From Bradyrhizobium manausense (lineage in GTDB: Bacteria > Pseudomonadota > Alphaproteobacteria > Rhizobiales > Xanthobacteraceae), in contig NZ_JAFCLG010000001.1 of NCBI RefSeq assembly GCF_018129685.1, positions 992,001-1,056,000 of the forward strand: a stretch of 64,000 nt of DNA. Direction: 5' to 3'. A model generated the notes under the pieces. It saw nothing but the letters and a program-made list of their open reading frames with translations. It had not been told where the DNA came from and searched no databases. Positions 1-7,226 of this stretch are shown one piece after another. Position numbers and translations under genes: made by a program. Each line of letters starts with the position of its first letter. Within the stretch, counting starts at the first letter, position 1.

Positions 1-1176
1 GCGGGCGTTGGATCGATTCCGTCAGCGACGCCGCTGGCACCACTGCTGGAAGATCTGCAGCGCCAGCAGAAGGCGACGCGGCTGAAGCCGGAAGCGCTGG
101 AGCGGCCGCTGACGCTCGATCTGCGCAGCGAAAGCGGGCTGATGCGCTCGACCCTGCTGCACCGCCTCAACGCGCTCGATGTGCCCTGGGGGCGATTGAC
201 CGACGCAGGCCGCAGCCGCGGCACGTTTCGCGAGAACTGGCAGTTGCGGTGGGAGCCGGAGTTCGCGGTGCGGCTGGTCGAGAACCTGCTCTATGGCTCG
301 ACCATCCTGGAAGCCGCCGCCGGCCGCCTGATCGAGGCGATGGGCAAGGAGACAGAGCTCAGCGCGCTGGCAAGCCTCGTGCGCAACGCCATGATCGCGG
401 ATCTGCCGCGCGCCACCGAATCCGGCATCGCGGCGCTCGAGACCAAGGCAGCCCTTACCAGCGACGGCCAGTCGCTGCTCGACGCGCTACCTCCGATGGC
501 CGACATCCTGCGTTACGGCGAGGCACGCGCCGGCACGGTCGAACATCTCGCAGCCCTGATGCCGCGGATCGTCGTGCAGGCCGCGCTTGCCCTGCCCTAC
601 GCCGCACGCAATCTGGATGTCCCGGCAGCAGCCAGGCTGCGCGGTGCGATCCTCGCAGGCGATGCGGCAATCCAGTTGGCGCAACTTGCGGCCGACATCG
701 TCACCAAATGGAGAGAGGCGCTGACGGCCCTGCTGCACGATGACCAGGCGACCCGACTGATCGCCGGCACCGCGGCGCGGCTGCTCTACGAGGCAGAATT
801 GCTGGCCGTCGATCACACCGCCGATCTGCTCGCGCGGATGCTGTCGCCAGGTACGCCAGTTGCAGAGGCGGCGGGGTTCTTCGAAGGCTTCTTCGAGGGC
901 GCAGGCCAGCGACTGATCCACGATGCCGCGTTGCGCGGCGCGGTGGATGGCTGGCTGCTGTCACTCGACGACGAGGCCTTCACCGCCAGCCTGCCGCTGT
1001 TCCGCCGCGTCTTCTCGGCGCTGGACCGCAACGAGCGCAGGCGGCTGATGGACGCGCTGTTTGCGCGGAACGCCGGTGGCGCAAAGGGATATCGACTGAT
1101 CGCAGATGCCACTGCGATCTGGCCGCAGCACGAGGCGCGCGTGATTGCGCTGCTCAACGCCGGAGGCCCCCGATGA
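1..1176 (+). CDS. DUF5682 family protein, C-terminal part (5' end outside window)
   Basis: The frame is open from the first base, with no stop before the TGA at 1176, so the window begins inside this gene. The visible part is about 391 residues, rich in Ala, Leu and Arg, predicted mostly helical, with no catalytic motif I can name. It resembles the C-terminal half of DUF5682 proteins, which are typically encoded beside VWA-domain and MoxR-type AAA+ ATPase genes. The VWA gene that follows overlaps it by 4 nt (ATGA), so the two are almost certainly translationally coupled. The family has no established biochemical role. The name rests on resemblance and context, and the missing N-terminus prevents a firmer call. 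Confidence 0.7.
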   Translation, partial: AGVGSIPSATPLAPLLEDLQRQQKATRLKPEALERPLTLDLRSESGLMRSTLLHRLNALDVPWGRLTDAGRSRGTFRENWQLRWEPEFAVRLVENLLYGSTILEAAAGRLIEAMGKETELSALASLVRNAMIADLPRATESGIAALETKAALTSDGQSLLDALPPMADILRYGEARAGTVEHLAALMPRIVVQAALALPYAARNLDVPAAARLRGAILAGDAAIQLAQLAADIVTKWREALTALLHDDQATRLIAGTAARLLYEAELLAVDHTADLLARMLSPGTPVAEAAGFFEGFFEGAGQRLIHDAALRGAVDGWLLSLDDEAFTASLPLFRRVFSALDRNERRRLMDALFARNAGGAKGYRLIADATAIWPQHEARVIALLNAGGPR

Positions 1177-2354
1177 GCGAGACCGACGAGCGCAGCCGCC
1201 GTTGGACGCTGGCCCTCGGCGTTGAGGCTGAGGATCCAGCAAAGACGGGCACGCTGTCCGACAGCGACCGCCGCATGTCCGAAGCCCTGACGGCGCTCTA
1301 CGGTAATGGCGATGACGCACCGAAGAAGGGCCGCGGCGGTCTCGGGGGCTCGGCACCGCGCGTCGCGAAATGGCTCGGCGATATCAGGGAGTTCTTCCCT
1401 GCCCCCGTGGTGCAGGTGATCCAGAAGGACGCCTTCGAGCGCAAGGGATTGCGCCAGATGCTGCTCGAGCCCGAATTCCTCGCGACCGTTGAAGCCGACG
1501 TGAACCTGATCGCCGACCTCGTCGCGCTGCGTGGTGTCATGCCGGAGAAGACCAAGGACACCGCGCGGATCGTGATCGCCAAGGTGGTAGCCGAACTGAT
1601 GGAGCGGCTCGAGCGGCGCACGGCGGACGCGGTTCGCGGCGCCTTGAACCGCTCGCTGCGGACCAACCGCCCGCGCTTTGCGGACATCGACTGGCCGCGC
1701 ACCATCAGGGCCAATCTGCGCCATTATCAGCCAGAGCATCGCACCGTGGTGCCGGAACGGCTGATCGGCTTCCTGCGCCAGCAACGTCGCATCGTCGATC
1801 TGGAGGAAGTCATCCTGTGCGTCGACCAATCAGGATCGATGGCGTCCTCCGTTGTCTATGCCTCGATCTTCGCCGCGGTGATGGCTTCGCTGCCTGTTGT
1901 TGCGACCAAGCTCGTCTGTTTCGACACCGCGATCGTCGACCTGACCGAGGAACTCGCCGATCCCGTCGAAGTGTTGTTCGGCGTTCAGCTCGGCGGCGGC
2001 ACCGACATCAACAGTGCGGTCGCCTATTGCGAGGAGCGCATCGAGCGGCCGTCGAAAGCGCACCTGATCCTGATCACCGATCTCTATGAAGGCGGCAATG
2101 CGGATGCGCTGGTCGACCGGCTCGCCCGGCTTGCAACGCGCGGGATCAACGTGATCGTGCTGCTGGCGCTGACCGACACCGGCCGCCCGTCCTACGATCC
2201 AGTGCTATCGGCGCGAGTTGCCAGTCTCGGCATCCCCGTCTTTGGCTGCACGCCCGACCAGTTTCCTGATCTGATGGCAACCGCGCTGAAGCGCGAGGAC
2301 GTGGCCGATTGGGCTGCCGACCGGGATATCAAGCTGATCCGGCCCGAAGGTTGA
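1173..2354 (+). CDS. VWA domain-containing protein (CoxE/MoxR-associated type)
   Basis: This is a 393-residue soluble protein with no signal peptide. The C-terminal half is a von Willebrand A domain with a complete metal-ion-dependent adhesion site: DQSGS near residue 217 (the DxSxS motif), the Thr of GGGTDIN, and the Asp of LITDLYEGG. The N-terminal half is helical and basic. The start is fixed by GGAGG at 1162-1166 and the 4-nt overlap with the preceding DUF5682 gene. Such VWA proteins generally act as metal-dependent scaffolds for MoxR AAA+ ATPases. The expected ATPase is not downstream and would have to lie upstream of the window. The substrate of the complex is unknown. Confidence 0.85.
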   Translation: MSETDERSRRWTLALGVEAEDPAKTGTLSDSDRRMSEALTALYGNGDDAPKKGRGGLGGSAPRVAKWLGDIREFFPAPVVQVIQKDAFERKGLRQMLLEPEFLATVEADVNLIADLVALRGVMPEKTKDTARIVIAKVVAELMERLERRTADAVRGALNRSLRTNRPRFADIDWPRTIRANLRHYQPEHRTVVPERLIGFLRQQRRIVDLEEVILCVDQSGSMASSVVYASIFAAVMASLPVVATKLVCFDTAIVDLTEELADPVEVLFGVQLGGGTDINSAVAYCEERIERPSKAHLILITDLYEGGNADALVDRLARLATRGINVIVLLALTDTGRPSYDPVLSARVASLGIPVFGCTPDQFPDLMATALKREDVADWAADRDIKLIRPEG

Positions 2355-2364
2355 ATGTCCAAGT

Positions 2365-2620
2365 CCGGCCAAATTGGTTCAAAGCTCGCCTCGGCCAAAA
2401 TGCCCGAGATCCAGTCGAGGAAGACGCGCAGGCGCAGCGCAAGCTGGCGGTTTTACGGATAAAGCGCGGAGAGCTGCGTCGGCGACGGCGGGTGATCGGC
2501 AGCACCTCGTCGCTTTGCCCAATCCGCAACTCGATCAGCGGTGGCCAAACCCTCTCCATAACGTGATGATATGACAAGCATCCTCCCATTGGAGCGATGC
2601 CGCGCTGCACCTATGTCGAA
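2365..2620 (-). pseudogene. LysR-family regulator remnant (C-terminal end)
   Basis: On the minus strand a typical LysR C-terminal signature is readable in pieces. LPI is followed after a one-base frame change by DHPPSPTQLSALYP, then an in-frame TAA, then NRQLALRLRVFLDWI and further Leu/Ala-rich residues. In intact relatives this is a continuous stretch ending in the RLRVFLDWL helix. Upstream (2620 to 2520) a weaker GIAPMGG-like segment fits the preceding part of the effector domain. The DNA-binding domain is absent. One frameshift and one stop codon mark it as decayed. It lies immediately past the VWA gene, on the opposite strand. Confidence 0.65.
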
Positions 2621-2649
2621 GGAAACGCCCCTTCTGACGGAGAATTTCG

Positions 2650-2799
2650 ATGAGCAAGCTCAACACCACATCAACTCAACATCGCTATGAACTCGTGCGT
2701 GACGACGGCAGCGATTTCGTTGCGTATCAACGCCGCCGTGATGACGGCCTCTGGCATACGGTCGCAACGTGGATGATCCCGCGCGCCGTCTTCAACTAG
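2650..2799 (+). CDS. small hypothetical protein, 49 aa
   Basis: This is an ATG-to-TAG frame of 49 codons preceded by GGAGAA about 7 nt upstream, so it has a credible ribosome binding site. The product begins MSKLNTTSTQHRYELVRDDG and ends with WMIPRAVFN. It is hydrophilic, with several Arg and Asp residues and two Trp, and has no membrane segment. The pattern YELVRDDGSDFVAYQRR looks like a small beta-rich domain, but I cannot assign a family. It stands alone between the LysR remnant and the MarR-GNAT gene. It could be a spurious frame. Confidence 0.5.
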   Translation: MSKLNTTSTQHRYELVRDDGSDFVAYQRRRDDGLWHTVATWMIPRAVFN

Positions 2800-2890
2800 A
2801 CGGCCCGCGCTCGTCCTGGATACGCGCGTCGGAGGCGGACACCGCCAGCCGTCAACGGGATCGTCGGTGCAGTTGTCATTGACTGAGCAT

Positions 2891-2914
2891 ATTATCTGAC
2901 TAAAGTCCGATAAT
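2891..2914. promoter_or_regulatory. palindromic operator overlapping the MarR-GNAT start codon
   Basis: Two 11-nt arms (2891-2901 and 2904-2914) around a central AA form an inverted repeat with 10 of 11 pairs matching: ATTATCTGACT / AGTCCGATAAT. The right arm runs into the ATG of the downstream MarR-type regulator. Length, dyad symmetry and AT-rich ends fit a MarR-family site, so autorepression by blocking transcription or initiation is the likely role. The regulatory role is inferred. Confidence 0.6.
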
Positions 2915-3791
2915 GCTCGATCCCGTCTCCCGCGTCCGCCGCTTCAACCGTGCCGTGACCTCCGCTGTCGGCGCGCTCGACACATCCTTTCTCGGGCGCG
3001 GGCGACCGCTGGGTGCGGCGCGGGTTCTCAATGCGATCGGGCACGGACATTCCGATGTCGGCGAGCTTCGCGACTATCTCGGCCTTGATTCCGGGCTGAT
3101 GAGCCGGCTCTTGCGCGGCCTGGAGGACGAGGGGCTGATCGGGACCCAAGCGCATGAGGACGATGCACGGCGGCGCGTCGCCAGCCTGACGCGCGCGGGC
3201 AAGCGCGAATTCGCGGCCTATGAGGCGATGTCGAACACGCAAGCCGAGAGCTTCCTCGCCCGCAATTCGCAAGTCGAGGCGCTGCTGGCGGCGATGGATC
3301 TGATCGCCTCGGCGCTGACGCGGGAGCGTATCGCGCTCGCGGAGATGGATCCGCAAAGCGAGGAGGCACGCTATTGTCTCGGGGAATATTACGCCGAGCT
3401 CGGCCGCCGCTTCAAACAGGGTTTCGACGTTTCGCTGTCGCGCGATCCCGACGCGAAGGACATGCGCCGCCCGCGCGGCAGTTTCATCGTTGCGACGTCG
3501 GACACGCTGCCGATCGGCTGCGTAGGCCTGAAGGGCACGGATCACGGCTACGCGGAGATCAAGCGTCTCTGGGTCGCGCCCTGCGCCCGCGGATTGGGGC
3601 TCGGCAAGCGCCTGATGAACGCGGCCGAGGACGCCGCACGCACGCTTCGCATCGCGCTGCTGCGATTGGACACCAACAGCGCGCTGCCCGAGGCCGGCCA
3701 GCTCTACCGCACCACCGGCTGGCGCGAGATCCCGCGCTTCAACGACGACCCGTACCCGGACCTGTTCTTCGAAAAACAGATCCGGGCATAG
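2913..3791 (+). CDS. MarR-type regulator fused to a GNAT acetyltransferase
   Basis: This is a 292-residue two-domain protein. Residues about 1-145 are a MarR winged helix with the usual order: recognition-helix region LDSGLMSRLLRGLEDEGLI, then the wing (EDDARRRVASLT). Residues about 150-292 are a GNAT fold with the acetyl-CoA binding signature RGLGLGKRL preceded by IKRLWV, and a C-terminal YRTTGWREI. Such fusions are a recognised architecture in Proteobacteria and are thought to couple sensing with acetylation of a small molecule or protein; the substrate is not evident. The start codon lies inside a near-perfect palindrome, suggesting autoregulation. It converges on the MFS gene with a 6-nt gap. 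Confidence 0.85.
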   Translation: MLDPVSRVRRFNRAVTSAVGALDTSFLGRGRPLGAARVLNAIGHGHSDVGELRDYLGLDSGLMSRLLRGLEDEGLIGTQAHEDDARRRVASLTRAGKREFAAYEAMSNTQAESFLARNSQVEALLAAMDLIASALTRERIALAEMDPQSEEARYCLGEYYAELGRRFKQGFDVSLSRDPDAKDMRRPRGSFIVATSDTLPIGCVGLKGTDHGYAEIKRLWVAPCARGLGLGKRLMNAAEDAARTLRIALLRLDTNSALPEAGQLYRTTGWREIPRFNDDPYPDLFFEKQIRA

Positions 3792-3797
3792 GTTCCG

Positions 3798-5024
3798 TTA
3801 CGCCGCAACCGGGGCTGGCTCGGGCTGGCTTTGCGGCTTGGGGAACGGGCGGAACGTCATCGCCATCAGGAACGCGCCGAGACCCATCGCCCAGGAGCCG
3901 ATATAGAGCCAGGCGTAGCTGGAGAACGCATCGTAGATCAGGCCGCCGGCGAGCGGACCGGTCGCCATGCCGAGACTGCCGGCCATCGCCGTGCCGCCGA
4001 TCACGGTGCCCATCATCTTCAGCGGGAAGTTCTCGCGGATGATCACCGCATAGAGCGGCATGGTGCCGGCATAGATGAAGCCGAACACGGTCGCGACCAT
4101 GTAGAAGGTCGTGAGCTGATGGGCGAAGACATAAGCGAGTGCGCCGAAGGATTGGGCGAAGAGGCCCGCGACCAGCACGCGCTTGGCGCCCAGACGATCG
4201 CCCATCAGGCCGAAGGCGATGCGGCCGCCAAGGCCGGACAATCCTTCGACGCTGTAGATCGTCACCGCGGAGATCAGCGGAATGCCGCAGCTCACGGCAT
4301 AGCTGACGGTGTGGATGATCGGCCCCGAATGGGTGGCGCAGCAGAAGAAATTGGTGGCGATCAGGATCAGGAATTGCGGCGAGCGCAGCGCCTCGCCCAC
4401 CGTCATCTCGGATTGCGGGCCGCCCGCCCCTGCCGCGCCGGCCGGCGGATGCGCGAGCGCTGGCGGACGGCGGACCAGCAGCGCGACCGGGATCATGATC
4501 ACGGCAACCACCAGCGACACGATCTGCATCGCGGTGCGCCAGTCGTGATGGGACACCAGCCAGGCCGCGAGCGGCGCCATCGTCATCGGCGCGACGCCCA
4601 TGCCGGCCGACACCAGCGAGACGGCGAGGCTGCGATGGGTGTCGAACCAGCCGGTCACGGTCGCCATCATCGGCGCGAAGATCGCCGCGCAGGAGGCGCC
4701 GACCAGCAGGCCGAACACGACCTGGAACACGACCAGCGAGGTCGCATGGCTCGCCGCGAACAGGCTGAGCGCCAGCACGGTCGATCCGGTCAGCACCACC
4801 GGCAGCGGCCCGAACCTGTCCGTCAGCGTTCCCCAGATCATGCTGCTGCAGGCCATCGCCAGAAAACCGATCGTCATCGCGCTGGAGATGCCGGTCACCG
4901 ACCAGCCGGTCTCCCTGGCGATCGGCTGAAGGAACACCGGCAGCGAAAACATGCCGCCGATGGCGACACAGCCGAGCACGCCGCCGGCGGCGACGATCAC
5001 CCAGCGATATCTGGACGCAGTCAT
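3798..5024 (-). CDS. MFS transporter
   Basis: This 408-residue inner-membrane protein has about 12 hydrophobic segments in two blocks, split by a hydrophilic loop near residues 195-220 (Pro/Ala/Gly-rich). The motif GTLTDRFGP after the second helix matches the major facilitator loop 2-3 signature, and GLMGDRLGAKR is the equivalent in the second half. The length is usual for the family. It resembles the monocarboxylate/oxalate-type branch, but the substrate cannot be read from sequence. It is a single gene, convergent with MarR-GNAT. The 5' side carries a three-block repeat (5135-5273). Confidence 0.85.
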   Translation of the reverse strand: MTASRYRWVIVAAGGVLGCVAIGGMFSLPVFLQPIARETGWSVTGISSAMTIGFLAMACSSMIWGTLTDRFGPLPVVLTGSTVLALSLFAASHATSLVVFQVVFGLLVGASCAAIFAPMMATVTGWFDTHRSLAVSLVSAGMGVAPMTMAPLAAWLVSHHDWRTAMQIVSLVVAVIMIPVALLVRRPPALAHPPAGAAGAGGPQSEMTVGEALRSPQFLILIATNFFCCATHSGPIIHTVSYAVSCGIPLISAVTIYSVEGLSGLGGRIAFGLMGDRLGAKRVLVAGLFAQSFGALAYVFAHQLTTFYMVATVFGFIYAGTMPLYAVIIRENFPLKMMGTVIGGTAMAGSLGMATGPLAGGLIYDAFSSYAWLYIGSWAMGLGAFLMAMTFRPFPKPQSQPEPAPVAA

Positions 5025-5134
5025 TGAATGTCTCCCGTCAGGTCTGTCTCACGTGAAGACGAATGGAAACGGCGAAAGCAGACAGGCGTTGCGACACTTT
5101 TTTAGGCCAACTCCCTGCGCCCCGCGAACCAATG

Positions 5135-5273
5135 GCGAAAACAACCCCATGCACAGTAGCCGGACCTCACCGGATCAATGACTTAGGACGCGCATCGCGG
5201 ACGACCCCGGGCCGCCGTGATTCCGGACCGCAATTTGACACGTCGGGCAAAACACCGGCATGATGGCATCATC
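5135..5273 (+). repeat. dispersed three-block repeat, copy 1
   Basis: Three blocks are shared with 51882-51991 in the same order and orientation. Block A, 25 nt at 5135-5159, contains AACCCCATGCACAGTAG and is identical in the two copies. Block B, GGATCAATGACTTA at 5172-5185, is identical. Block C, at 5234-5254, contains GTCGGGCAAAACA and matches at 19 of 21 positions. The spacers differ in sequence and length. The rest of 5025-5312 holds nothing else recognised. Confidence 0.75.
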
Positions 5274-5312
5274 CCGACATCGCGATTGCACAGCGCCTCC
5301 CGGCGCCCGCTC

Positions 5313-5813
5313 ATGACCATCCGTCCCATCGTCCGCTATCCCGACCGCCGGCTCGCGACGCCGGCCCGCCCCGTCACCGCGTTTGACGACGGCTTGCGCG
5401 CGCTCGCGGCCGACCTGCTGGAGACGATGCGCGCCGCCCCCGGCATCGGGATCACGGCGCCGCATATCGGCGTGCCCCTGCGCGTCGTCGTGCTCGAGCT
5501 CGATGCGAAGGTCGGGCCGCAGACCTACGTCAATCCCGCGATCGAATGGGCCTCGCCGGAGATGATCCTGCATAGGGAAGGCAGCGTCTCGATGCCCGGC
5601 GTCAATGACGAGGTGCAGCGCCACGCCCGCGTGCGGATCAGCTATCAGGATCTCGACGGCATCTCGCACACCGAAGAGTCGGAGGCGTTGCGCGCCGTGT
5701 GCCATCAGCACGAGATCGACCAGCTCGACGGGATGTTCTGGATCCAGCGGCTGTCGCGGCTGAAGCGCGAGCGGCTGGTGAAGAAGTTCGAGAAGATGTC
5801 GCGGAACGCGTAG
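5313..5813 (+). CDS. peptide-deformylase-like protein with altered metal site
   Basis: This is a 166-residue protein of the polypeptide deformylase fold. The three family motifs are recognisable but changed. Motif 1 reads GIGITAPHIG (residues 44-53; usual GxGxAAPQxG, Gln replaced by His51). Motif 2 reads EGSVSMPG (89-96; usual EGCLS, the metal-binding Cys replaced by Ser91). Motif 3 reads HEIDQLDG (133-140; usual HExDHLxG, second metal His replaced by Gln137). Only one of three metal ligands and the catalytic Glu remain, so normal deformylase activity is doubtful. I chose the ATG at 5313 because an upstream start at 5217 would translate the dispersed repeat. It is probably a paralogue beside a canonical def elsewhere. 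Confidence 0.75.
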   Translation: MTIRPIVRYPDRRLATPARPVTAFDDGLRALAADLLETMRAAPGIGITAPHIGVPLRVVVLELDAKVGPQTYVNPAIEWASPEMILHREGSVSMPGVNDEVQRHARVRISYQDLDGISHTEESEALRAVCHQHEIDQLDGMFWIQRLSRLKRERLVKKFEKMSRNA

Positions 5814-5842
5814 CGGTGGCGTGCCGCGGATCGGTTGCGCGA

Positions 5843-6595
5843 TCACCAGGGCACGGGATGACCGCGCCAGTCGAAGAAGCCGCCGCTGGCCTCGCGCGTG
5901 AGCTGATCGACCACCGCAAGCAGATGGCGCGCCGCCGCCGGCGGCGAATGCGACTGCAACCCCGTCGCCGCGAAGGGATCGGTCAGCGGCGTGGCGACCG
6001 TGCCGGGATGCAACGCGATACAGAGCGCATCCGGAGATCTGCGCGCCAGCTCGACCGCAGCGGTGCGCACCAGCTGGTTGAGGGCGGCCTTGGAGGCCCG
6101 GTAGGAATACCAGCCGCCCAGCCTGTTATCGCCGATACTGCCGAGCCGGGCCGACAACGTTGCGAACACGGCCTTGCCCGAACGCGGCAACCGCGGCAGC
6201 AGATGCTTCATGATCAGCGCGGGCCCGATCGCGTTCAGCGCGAAGGATCGCGCCAGGTTGGCGGCATCGAGCTGGCGCAAGCTTTTCTCGGGGGCCTGGC
6301 GATCATCGTGCAGAAACCCCGTCGCATCGATCACGAGACGCAACTCGCCCCGCTCGGCGGCGAACACCGCGGCACGTTCGAGGCTGTCCTCGTCGAGGAG
6401 GTCGATCGACGGCTGCGTGCTGCGACTGAATGCGACCACCTCGGTGAAGCGGCCGGACGCCGCGATGGCCTCGCGCAAGGCCGACCCGATGCCGCCGCCG
6501 GCGCCGAACACGACGGCGACGCCGGCTTGCGGAAACGACGCCAGATCCATTGCGACGCCGGCAACCGGACCTTGAGAGACGAATGGCCCGCTCAC
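5843..6595 (-). CDS. SDR family NAD(P)-dependent oxidoreductase
   Basis: This short-chain dehydrogenase has about 250 residues. The N-terminal cofactor motif FGAGGGIGSAL is the TGxxxGIG equivalent, and the active site is YSYRASK (YxxxK) preceded by a Ser in TLSARLGSIGDN. It ends FFDWRGHPVPW, a tail common in csgA/FabG-like SDRs. The GTG at 6595 overlaps the TGA of the upstream DCC-family gene (GTGA), so coupled translation is likely; an internal ATG at 6550 is the alternative. The substrate is unknown. The pair looks like a two-gene operon. Confidence 0.85.
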   Translation of the reverse strand: MSGPFVSQGPVAGVAMDLASFPQAGVAVVFGAGGGIGSALREAIAASGRFTEVVAFSRSTQPSIDLLDEDSLERAAVFAAERGELRLVIDATGFLHDDRQAPEKSLRQLDAANLARSFALNAIGPALIMKHLLPRLPRSGKAVFATLSARLGSIGDNRLGGWYSYRASKAALNQLVRTAAVELARRSPDALCIALHPGTVATPLTDPFAATGLQSHSPPAAARHLLAVVDQLTREASGGFFDWRGHPVPW

Positions 6596-7002
6596 GCGCT
6601 GTGGGCGCCTTTGCCGCCGGATGTGAGCCGCAAGGCGCGACCGAATTGACGGGAGATCAGGGGACGGACCGGCAGGAAGATCCGATAGCCGAACTCGAGG
6701 ACAGCCAACGCGCCCGGCAGCGACGCGACACGTGCCGCCAAGCGCCATCGGGGCAGACGCGACCAGACCTCGACGAACGCCGCCGCGCCCGAGAGCAGGC
6801 GGCCATCGCCGGCACGAACGTGGAACCGTTGCATCGCGCGCTGCTGGGTCACCCCGTCCGGGACCGGCGCGCCGGGCTCGGAAACATCGACAAAACACAG
6901 GGCACCGTCCTGATCGGTGCGGCGGTAATATCCGATCTCAGCCCGGCACAGCGGGCAGGATCCGTCGAAATACACGGTCGATGGCGACGGCTCTGGCTTC
7001 AT
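6592..7002 (-). CDS. DCC1-like thiol-disulfide oxidoreductase family protein (DUF393)
   Basis: This 136-residue protein opens with the family hallmark VYFDGSCPLCRAEI, giving the DxxCxxC redox-like motif within 25 residues of the start. The rest includes FVDVSEP and the C-terminal YRIFLPVRPLISR. A longer frame starting at 7068 exists, but the ATG at 7002 has GTGGGAAAT just upstream and gives the usual DUF393 length. The function is not established; a thiol-disulfide role is inferred from the CxxC. It overlaps the downstream SDR gene by 4 nt. Confidence 0.82.
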   Translation of the reverse strand: MKPEPSPSTVYFDGSCPLCRAEIGYYRRTDQDGALCFVDVSEPGAPVPDGVTQQRAMQRFHVRAGDGRLLSGAAAFVEVWSRLPRWRLAARVASLPGALAVLEFGYRIFLPVRPLISRQFGRALRLTSGGKGAHSA

Positions 7003-7177
7003 GCGGATTTCCCACCGATCGGAGTTGCCGGCCCGCGACCAGGAGGATGACGGCGGACATTCCACCATTCAGCACTGGCAAGGCACTCAGGAAACGTTGG
7101 TCTTCGCGGGTTGGATCAATCGCTGTCGCGGGCGGGATGACTGCAACTGAGACAATTGAACGGCCTTCTCTCCGCGG

Positions 7178-7216
7178 CCATCCTTCGAGGCGCCCGCCTT
7201 TGGCGGGCTCCTCAGG
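7178..7216. repeat. palindromic repeat (family D)
   Basis: A hairpin beginning CATCCTTCGAG and ending GGCGGGCTCCTCAGG lies at the 3' end of the AraC gene. The same unit appears at 25104-25234 and 38811-38906. It is probably a REP-like element and may act as a transcript end. Confidence 0.6.
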
Positions 7217-7226
7217 GGCAGCGGCG

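Noticed and set aside
5217..5312. Upstream extension of the deformylase-like gene
   Set aside because: It would translate the dispersed repeat, and residues upstream of MTIRPIV are not like the family.
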